Shown here: positions 56,109 through 64,000 of the stretch, in pieces
Layout: each line of letters opens with the position of its first letter
Numbering within the stretch: position 1 is the stretch's first letter
NCBI GenBank assembly: GCA_002633025.1
Contig: NMRB01001305.1
Location: forward strand, 120,997 to 184,996
Direction: 5' to 3'
Origin: Notospermus geniculatus
Lineage: Eukaryota; Nemertea; Pilidiophora; Heteronemertea; Lineidae
DNA: 64,000 nt
The notes under the pieces: model-generated
Database searches by the model: none
The model's input: only the letters and a program-made list of their open reading frames with translations
Told to the model about the DNA's origin: nothing
Made by a program: the position numbers and the translations under genes

Positions 56109-57208
56109 ATTGCGCTAACTCATGAAGGACTTGTATCACACTTTTAGGCTTGACTGATACCCAAAGTCGTGAAGCTTACCAGGTATAAACCAGTCATTTC
56201 AAAGTGAGGCATCGAGCTTCCCTCTGATTCAGGATCTGTAAGGGTCAAATCTCTGATTCAGCTCAGAGAGAAATCAATGTTGATTCTGAAGACTGGCTGC
56301 ACGAGGCACAGATCCTCAAAGAATTAGAAGCGTGAGGTCAGAGGATAGCATTCTTTGACACTTGAGGGTGGACCCCCCGGGCGTGACGGGTGACACAGAG
56401 GTCTGATTCATCCTCTGCCTCATGCATGCTAGGAATAAATAATGATATCGTTAGAGGAATACCTTATGTCATGATGTAAGCATTCCATTGGTTGGTCGAG
56501 CCATTGTTGAAGGGCTTCGTATACTACATGACAAAGTTGGATTCACTCCATACAACACTGTGTTGCTGAGCATGGGTTTACCAAGCGAAATGTCAAATTA
56601 CTCCATGCAGCTGATGTATGCTACATTTATAGATGCCATTTTCGTTTCATCAGAATCATTCTCACTTTTTAGTTTTTTGTCACACCTTTGTAAATACCAT
56701 TCTTGCCGGTTAACATCCCGCTAGAGGCAGTTCTAAATATGTTCCGTTAGATTTTATCATTTGAAGACGTCACCACAACTGTTGTGTGCATATTTCTTCT
56801 TTTAAGAAAATCTCCATCTCAAGGCTATTGTATTAGGGCTATCTTTGGAATATCAGTTACCAGGTACTCCGTGATTGGAGAATGAAATAGCATTTGTCAC
56901 GTCAAGTGTTGGCAAACACTTCAAAGATGTCTGACCACAGATTGGTCAATATGGCACTCTCCAGTCACAGGCCCTACACACGACCTGCTGAATCAAGATG
57001 GGAACCAATACTCCTGAGTTGAAGAGTCGACTCCTTATAATCATGAAATCAATCTCCAATATAAGGGTCTAATACTGTCTGAATGTTGGTTGTTTATTGA
57101 TCAACAAGGATTGATTGGAGAGTGGCTCTCTTGACTGTCACCTTGTAGAGTCTTTATCAACAGTCCTTAAGGACCTGCCTGACCGCTAATTGGCCGATCA
57201 CGTCTTCC

Positions 57209-57397
57209 TTCAATCTGGACGAAGGGCCTGGTCTGTTCGAGGTACGAGGTTGAGGACGAAGGGCCTGGTCTGTTCGAGGTACGAGGTTGAGGACGAAGGG
57301 CCTCCAGACAAGCTCCATGCTCCATGAGGACGAAGGGCCTTGTCTGTTCGAGGCACGAGGTTGAGGACGAAGGGCCTGGTCTGTTCGAGGCACGAGG
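57209..57397. repeat. 37-bp repeat expanded at the Z/Y junction
   Basis: About four copies of GGACGAAGGGCCTGGTCTG + TTCGAGGTACGAGGTTGA, with one interruption (CCAGACAAGCTCCATGCTCC). Block Z copy 1 has one unit at 45771-45808, so the array grew after duplication or at the junction. Open frames on the minus strand here are repeat by-products. Confidence 0.9.
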
Positions 57398-58530
57398 TTG
57401 ACTCTTGAGATAGCCCCCACCTGAGATCATCTTCTATCACCCTATGTTGTTGACTCTTGAGATGGTCCCTGACATGACGTCATCTTCCATCATCCTGATG
57501 GAAAGATGACAAAAGAAGAGAGCCATCAAATATGAGACCAACAAAAGATGTTCTCCAGCGAGACTCCGCTGTTCTTTTCCCATCGAAAAGAAGGCTGGAT
57601 GTAATCAGCCTTATTCTGTAACAGGTGGAGGAAAAAAGGCGAACAGGAAGGTGGGATACACAGGTTGTGGTGAGAGTTATCTGATCATGTTGATGGGAGG
57701 CCGTGTTGTTGATAAGAGACTGGATAGATAGAGGCTGAGGGCAAGTTTGTACACGAGAACAACCCTGGTTCATATACGATATGGTGCATGACACCGGATG
57801 TCCATTTGACTGGCTCAGCTGTTGAGGTGCTTCACTGTTGAGGTGCTTCACTATTGAGGTGTTTCATCACGGAGCTGCCCCATTAGGGAGGCCAGGCAGA
57901 GGTACCCCTTGGGGAGGCCTCTTTCATAGAGGTTCCTTCAGAGGGAGAGGTGTCAAATAGGAAGGTTCCTACAGAGAGAGAGTTGTCCCAGTAGGGAGGT
58001 CTTTATCATAGAGGTTCCTCCAGACAGGGATGCCCCATTATGGAGGTTTTTATCACAGAGGTTCCTCCAGAAAGAGGTGCCCCATTAGAGAGGCTTCCAG
58101 ACGGATTGCCCCCATTAGGGAGGTCTTTATCATGGAGGTCATCCACGTGGAGGTGTCAAAAGCTTCCTTGGGTCCTCGTGATATCAACAAACAGCTTCAC
58201 GGATGTGACTTCACCAGCATTTACTACCGGTACACCACGAGGGGCTGTCATCAGAAATATTTAGAAAACCATCCACCACAAATAAGACATATCGACCCAA
58301 CTTGTTCATCATTATCCCTCCATATAGATAATATCGTCGGAGCCAATCAGCTTCCACTATTGAACACTAATAATCATGCTGATATAGCGTACCGGGACGA
58401 ACAGCCTTAGGGCATGAGATATCTTGTAGGGAAGGTTGTTACACAGGCTCATGGTACAGGTTGACTGGACGTTTATCCCGAGTATCACCATGTTATTGGG
58501 CCAGTAATCCTTTATCTTAACCTCGTGTTT
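57397..58530. repeat. segmental duplication block Y, copy 2
   Basis: Second copy of 52158-53277. It then diverges at CTCGTGTTT|CAGG, while copy 1 continues CTCGTGTTT|AGCGAG into block Z. Confidence 0.94.
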
Positions 58531-58595
58531 CAGGTTGGTACCTGGTGTCGTTATTGGCGTAAAAACAGAGCCAATCGCTTTGACACGACGCTATC

Positions 58596-58783
58596 TAGGT
58601 CAAGGTCGTCCTAATCTGTGGTTCAGGACTTTATCTACTAGGTCAAGGTCATCCACAAACACCCAATCGACGCTAACGATTTTGTCTAGGTCATGGTCGT
58701 CGTCCACACTCTCAGTCGGAGGCCAAAGACTTTATCTAGGTCAAGGTCATCCACACGCCCAAGATTTATCTAGGTCAAGGTGA
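58596..58783. repeat. array of five AGGTCAAGGTCA-like motifs
   Basis: AGGTCAAGGTCG (58596), AGGTCAAGGTCA (58640), AGGTCATGGTCG (58688), AGGTCAAGGTCA (58738) and AGGTCAAGGTGA (58772), each after TATCT- or GTCT-like sequence and spaced about 34-50 bp. It is a degenerate minisatellite whose conserved core equals the ERR/NR5A extended half-site. Confidence 0.8.
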
Positions 58784-58789
58784 TTGACA

Positions 58790-59605
58790 CAAAAAACTTT
58801 TCAACTTGTGTTAACACCTGATACGTTGGTGACATCTTAAAGAGATAATGTTTCTTCACTCTAACCGAGTCAGTTTACTTCTGGCTTCATATCACTATGG
58901 GAACCATAATGCCTGGAGCCCATCCTGCTGCTGAGGCTGGGAGATGTCTTCTATTGTTCGGTTATTGACAATACCAAGCTTAAGCTTACCGGTGAAGAAA
59001 TATTTAGTCAGAGCTTTCCTTTCATATGTAAGTCATGGTAGTTACTTGAAGACAATAAGCGATGAAATGGAAATACAGACATCCAAATCTTCTCCGCTTG
59101 TGGCGAAAGTAAAATGTCTGCAGAACAGAAACTAAAGGCATTATTCAGAAACGTTCTCCAATACGAGCTAGGCCTACATTACCCTTTGTTATGTGGCCTC
59201 AAGACGACAATGTTGTTTCTTATCAGTCTTATCAGCGGCCAGGGACCTTAAAATGCCTGCAGTTTGACAGAGTGAAAACCTCAAGAAACGGCAGTTTGCA
59301 GAACATCCACTGTCATCTTTCTCCAGGAAATGACGTCAGTTGTTGATTTGAGAAAAGGTAAACGTACCTCTTCTGATTGGCAAGATCAGTGAGACTGTAG
59401 AGATATATTCGATCTTGCTTCAAAGATTGTCGTCATCTACTGACACAACTCTGCTTGGAGTTTATCAAAGATATCCTAGCCATTTGTAACTGACAGAACT
59501 CTGCGTGGAGTTTATCAAAGATATGTTTGTAACTGATTCTTATGAAAGAAATACTGCTGTCATATCAAAGACGAGGACCGTATCACCTTTATCTGATTCA
59601 AGTCG
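58790..59605. other. unremarkable stretch
   Basis: A short two-copy AACTCTGC(T/G)TGGAGTTTATC repeat occurs at about 59445-59525. No gene recognised. Confidence 0.4.
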
Positions 59606-59610
59606 AAGAA

Positions 59611-60299
59611 TGACAAGTGACAAGTGATTCCTATTTCTGACTTCAAATCTTTTTCCATGTTTGTTCTTTGGTCGACAAACTTCTCGAAAACAACAGCTGT
59701 AGGATACAGCAAGTGACAGGGAACATTTTTCTCATTCTGATTCAAAGAAATATTTCTTTTTGTATAATCTATTTCTATCAACGCTTCATATTTTGAATAT
59801 GAAATTGACAGGCTCCCGTATCTGTTTCCTGGTTCAGTATTCGTAGCTTTCATCCATTCTGAGGTTAATCAGTCCATTCCTCTGCTGGAGTCTCACCTCA
59901 GAATATAGAGAGAGTCTAAAAACTCCTCCACCGGGATTGAACCTCGAGCACCCCATCTGCCAACAGGATTTAACTTCACAAAACGATCTCTAAAACAACT
60001 TTCACCTTATCTTGAGATGATACAATCTATCTGTGTGTCTCTAATCATGTTCCGATGACTGGCGGGTGATTTCCTTCCAAAATCAACGCTGTTGCACCAG
60101 TCGGCAGATTAAACTGTTGGATGAATCGGCCATTCACTTGGGATCATCTTGGAGGAATAAAACCCTGCAAGGGATCATTCTTTCAATTCCCCTGATGGAC
60201 TCTTGAGATGGCCCACCACTTCTGGCATCATCTTCAGTCATCCTGGATTCTTTACCTTTGGGGTGGCCCCTGATATGACGTCATTATCACTTGGCGTCA
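59611..60299. repeat. segmental duplication block X, copy 2
   Basis: Second copy of 51442-52133, with a short insertion near 60140-60170 (GGAGGAATAAAACCCTGC) and small deletions. Confidence 0.92.
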
Positions 60300-60304
60300 T
60301 CTTC

Positions 60305-61450
60305 CTCTTTTACCTTTTCAAACCTGGCTATAGATACGACATAACAAAGGCTGGATAATGATGAACATCTCAGAAGAAAATGATTCTCATCGCCTACAAA
60401 AAAAGTAAAGTAATTTCAAGAATATAAGCTGGCTTTGATTAAGGTTTATTTGTAACTGAGGAGATGACATTATGTCATGTTTACAATCATCAGATAAAAG
60501 AATATGCCTCGTGTCTTATCCACTCAGTATCAAAGCTGCCCTGGATCTGAGTACAAACTTTTTCATCGCAAAATATTTCTTCTAATAGATGACATAATAT
60601 TCTTAAAAAATGACTTTCTTTTGATACCGGGAGGTTCTGATACAGTTTCAAGATTCCCATTTACAAAGTTTCATTAGTTTCATGATCCCCATTAATAGTG
60701 TAGACGGAAACCATCACATTAAGGAAGTCTATTTCCAGTAGTGAAGAAAGCCAAGCTAACAATGTGTCCATGTTTTGAAGGCACCGACTCCATTTCTTGA
60801 CGGATCTAATCTCCACTGGAAGATCACAAAAAATGATGAAGCAAAGATCAAAGGTTGAAGATAAAGTAACCAAACAATAGATGCATACTTTGTATTACTT
60901 TGTATTTTTCTTTGAAAACAATGACTTATTGTGTCGTTAGGTAACCATGGAAACTAAGCATGATTTCAGGTGGTTCTTGACAAAATGAATCTGCCGTGGA
61001 GGTAGGATGGAGATCCTTTGATCTCTACCGGACACGATGTCTGTGCGTCTTTAATGTTCTGCTCCGTGCCCTCTCTTTCCAGTTTGACATTTTCGAGTTG
61101 AGCCCCTGGTGCTGCAGAAATCTTACCGTATTTTTAAAAGCTTCCTCTTAAACAGATGAGAATTGAAGACGTCTTCGCTGCCAGACAGCGTCCCTTGCAG
61201 GAAATGGTGACTGGCTTTGTTCTTACAACACTTCTTTCAAAATCTGACATTTAGGGAGCACCTGAGGGTGTGTGTCGAGACGTTTGCTTACTTTAACTAC
61301 AAATATATTATAAGAAGGTGGAATGATTCCCGAGTAACTCTCCAATACGGACATTTCATTTATCACGGACAAGCTCTGTAATTGGGGCTCTGTAATTTCA
61401 GTTTCATGTTGATGTTCATGGGACATCTTTCTGCTGGACATCCTATCCAA
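60305..61450. other. unremarkable stretch
   Basis: No gene or repeat recognised. Confidence 0.4.
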
Positions 61451-61451
61451 G

Positions 61452-61660
61452 CGGGGACATATTTCAGCAGAACAACCTATCTAAATGAGAACATCTTCCA
61501 GCAGGAGACCATCCACAAGTGGGGACAGCCTCTCTAAGTGGGGACATCTTCCAAACTCTCTAAATGGGGACATCTTCGAGCAGGACAGCCTCTCTAAGTG
61601 GGGACATCTACAGCAGGAGAGCTTCGCCAAGTGGGGACAGCTTCTCTATAAAGTGGGGCC
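61452..61660. repeat. degenerate tandem repeat, units of about 35-40 bp
   Basis: Irregular units of CTCTCTAAGTGGGGACATCT + TCCAGCAGGA. About six units; open frames across it are by-products. Confidence 0.85.
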
Positions 61661-61664
61661 TCCC

Positions 61665-63058
61665 TCCAGGGGACATACAGCATCAGTCGTGCGGTGTGTA
61701 CAAACAAGAATTCACTTTCTCCTTCTTTAATCATCTTTCCCGATGAAAAGTTACCGAGAAGTTTTTATACGGAGCAGCATCTTCTTTAATCTACTAATGA
61801 AATTGAAAACACATTTGTTGGATTCTGTGCTGTTTACATCAGCATGAACCAATCGAATTGGTGACTTTATCAAACCTTCTTAGCTCAGGAGATGGAAGTG
61901 TTACTGGTAATGGTACAGAGCGTCACAGATCTAAACACATCGAAACATGCTCATTCGTGCCATCATTCGTTTGCTATTAGGTAAACTTTGTTTTTCTGTC
62001 GAGTCTATCAAATGGACCGTATCAGAGGATAGAGTAGAGTGACAGCATCAGGGGGCAAATTCTAAGGTGTTGAATAGGACAGTGATCCTGACATGACAAC
62101 ATCGAGGCAGCCATTGCATGTACACTTTCAGGAAGATGATGGGGATTTGGCCTAGTGGTGAAGGCGGGCTGCCCCTGAGTGTGGGCGATTGGTGCCTAAT
62201 GCGAGGGTCCGTTAGTCCGGTAGGAAGATATGTCTTTCACCTTTAGAAACCCGTTACTATTTCATACACTTTCAGGAGTCTTTTCTGGTCTCTCCAACCG
62301 AAAATTGCCTGAGGAAGACCCCGGTTGGGGTCGAAAATTTGCAAGATTCTGGAAGTTGAAGGGATTTCCACATATATTTTGGTGGAAGATGCTTAATTTT
62401 TGGAGGCAAAATTGAATCTTCCTTGGCAGTCTGTCTTTTATTTCTATCTTTGTATACAGGAAGTTTTAAATTATACAAACATACATGTTCTTCTAAATTA
62501 GCCACCAAAATGTCTTCATTTTCTTGAGGCCACACTTCCTTGTCAATTTCGTAGCAGACGATGCTTCTCCGCGCGTCCCCCTATGACATGATCACACCGT
62601 GAGGCCAGAGTCACCGCACGACACGACGACACCGTCAGACCATCATGTACATTTTGAGATGTAGGCCGACATCAAATCTCCATCACTGCTGGCTTGCCGG
62701 TAGCTACGACAGCCATTACACAGATGAGTGAACATTTCCTTCAGTTCTTTGATCTGCGAGAGATCAATAGAGGAACAGATGAAACTGGCAGAGCTAACAG
62801 ATTCTGGGTTCCGGGATAATCTACAGACCATATGCTTCTGGCAGGCTTACAGGTAGACAAAACACCTCTTCCGTTAATTATTGAGGCAAACCAAGAAATA
62901 TGGGAGATATTTGGTTTTTTGTCATCGTGGGCTGTTGAGGGAGCCGGGAGGGATATTGTAAACAACAATGACGTGAAAACCCTTGGGCCTCAATCTCCTG
63001 CAAGGTGCACGATTGTAATATCTCATCCTTTCCCAAACATTTCTGAACATCATCGTAA
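61665..63058. other. mostly unremarkable; dispersed motif at about 62304-62345
   Basis: CCTGAGGAAGACCCCGGTTG followed by GGGTCGAAAATTTGC has an internal 6-bp stem (GACCCC/GGGGTC) and an inverse relative at about 14120-14150. Otherwise nothing recognised. Confidence 0.4.
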
Positions 63059-63061
63059 TGA

Positions 63062-63256
63062 GTGGTAGACTTTACTGCCGTTAGAGGCCACCACCAGTTA
63101 GCGGTCCCAGAACGTCGCGAAATTTGACGTAATAGAGAAAAATGCACGCCACAACGTCATCCATGACGTGAGGCCGTGACGTCGTGGCGTGCATTGCTTC
63201 TCTATGACGTCAAATTTTGTGACGTTCTAGGACCGCTAACAGTAAAATCTCCCATT
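63062..63256. mobile_element. MITE family D, copy 2
   Basis: The left end GTGGTAGACTTTACTGCCG continues through GTTAGAGGCCACCACCAG and TTAGCGGTCC. The right arm carries TTCTAGGACCGCTAAC, then jumps to AGTAAAATCTCCCATT, so about 20 bp of the right arm are deleted. The centre GTCATCCATGACG / CGTGACGTCGTGGCG is GACGTC-rich. Confidence 0.87.
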
Positions 63257-63508
63257 CTCCCAAGCAACATTCCTCGTGTTCTTTTCAACCGCTGACATGA
63301 AAAGAATGACTGATTCCTCGCTGATTGATTCAGTTTTTCTGATGCTTTTGAATGAATTAGGAGCATTAATCCGCCATCTAAGTTCACAGGGGTATTTTTG
63401 TAACAGATTAAGAACCAGTAATGAGACATCACAGTACATTAGCAGGAGGCAGTGATTCTCTATAGTGGTTGGTAATGCCACTGTGGAGCCATTAAAAAAA
63501 GCTCTGTC

Positions 63509-63672
63509 AATGAGGAACCTGCACCGCTACTGTGAGGGGTCTACGTTTCTGACGTCTCGTCCGTGTTGCACTGCGTCAAGGACGTCGTGACGCGACGTCA
63601 TTGCGTTGCTTTGCTCTGTTTTTGACGTCTTCGGTACAACTGCTCGCAGCGCCGACCTGTCGGGATAAAACG
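63509..63672. mobile_element. MITE family F, copy with degraded right end
   Basis: AATGAGGAACCTGCACC at the left, GTTGCACTGCGTCAAGGACG, CGCGACGTCATTGCG and TTTTTGACGTCTTCGG inside, GACCTGTCGGGATAAAA near the right. The right terminal repeat was not found. Confidence 0.8.
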
Positions 63673-63679
63673 TTATGCC

Positions 63680-64000
63680 TGCCCCCCATTCTGATGGGCA
63701 AGGAAGGGGCAGCGGTTGGTGGGAGTCAGCTATTTAAAGTACAGACAAAATATGACTCAGAAAGCGAGTACTCCCTGATTGTCATTGTCTTATAGGTCAA
63801 AGTAGGATTTACACATAGATTACCGACTGTGTGCTGAAAGCAGACAGAGCCCCTATGATCCCCAGACCAATACGGGTTGACATTTATCCCTTTTGAACAA
63901 TTACACCTAGTATTGGTATTTTAATACCTCAATATGGATGCGCATCTTTTCATCAATAACATAATAAAAGAACAAAAAGATTTCATGCTGAGCTCAGCTT
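63680..64000. other. unremarkable stretch to window end
   Basis: No gene or repeat recognised. Confidence 0.4.

Larger units (their letters stand above)
53279..57257. repeat. segmental duplication block Z, copy 2
   Basis: Second copy of 41226-45808, directly joined to the right end of block Y copy 1. It lacks the two family F insertions of copy 1 and has a copy-specific ~90-bp segment at about 56486-56590. Confidence 0.95.
1931..64000 (+). other. first intron of the CELF gene (inferred, open-ended)
   Basis: The donor GTTAGT at 1931 follows exon 1. I looked for the short second CELF exon, which should begin with the second base of a Gly codon and encode a CAFLTYC-like stretch, and did not recognise it on the + strand. 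Long first introns are usual for this gene family in animals. No other convincing gene was seen on either strand, so the rest of the window is treated as intronic. A missed short exon or an intronic gene on the minus strand cannot be excluded. Confidence 0.6.

Noticed and set aside
57157-57440. Minus-strand frames with repeated Pro/Arg/Ser peptide
   Set aside because: By-products of the 37-bp tandem repeat.
1931-64000. An autonomous transposon with transposase or reverse transcriptase
   Set aside because: I looked for long frames with DDE, RT or RVE-like features and found none; all elements seen are non-autonomous or fragments.

Overview
The window is eukaryotic, gene-poor and repeat-dense. 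It reads as the 5' end of one gene followed by a very long first intron. The only protein-coding exon I can support is at 1660-1930 (+). It is the first coding exon of a CELF/Bruno-like RNA-binding protein, closest to the CELF3/4/5/6 subgroup, and it ends at a clean splice donor in the middle of the first RRM. I did not recognise the next exon anywhere downstream, so positions 1931-64000 are interpreted as intron 1 (at least about 62 kb). The organism looks like a marine invertebrate, probably a deuterostome (echinoderm, hemichordate or cephalochordate). The basis is the CELF sequence, tRNA-derived SINEs with a GCGCTATATAAG-type tail, frequent TAGGCCTA words and abundant MITEs. The species cannot be fixed from the sequence alone. 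N runs (12948-13313, 32080-32526, 44305-44341) and isolated single n's (3173, 10825, 30853, 36136, 48835) show a draft assembly.

Layout. 1-1659: upstream region and promoter (nuclear-receptor half-site cluster at 1111-1151, CCAAT at 1521, CRE at 1544, in-frame stop at 1630 before the ATG). 1660-1930: exon 1. 2.6-11 kb: a 48-bp minisatellite, several MITEs, a foldback element built from CACCGCGGTGA units, and a SINE with a 10-bp target duplication. 11.69-12.76 kb: a nearly perfect 23-bp satellite array. 13.3-24.4 kb: further minisatellites and MITE copies. 28-34 kb: two MITEs nested one inside the other, plus more MITEs. 34.5-37.2 kb: a tandem duplication across a single-n assembly join. 38.0 kb: a perfect 33-bp-arm hairpin. 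41.2-60.3 kb: three blocks (Z, X, Y) each present twice in the order Z X Y Z Y X, with insertions present in one copy and absent from the other. 45.9-47.4 kb lies between the two Z copies and holds a three-level nest: an old repeat, a Harbinger-like MITE inside it (TTA target duplication), and a 764-bp foldback inside that (9-bp target duplication). 60-64 kb: mostly plain sequence plus two more MITE copies.

No transposase, reverse transcriptase or other long mobile-element ORF is visible. The elements here look non-autonomous and would have to be mobilised from elsewhere. Several MITE families carry multiple TGACGTCA/GACGTC motifs, so their spread has seeded the intron with CRE-like sites. 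Whether these are used is unknown.
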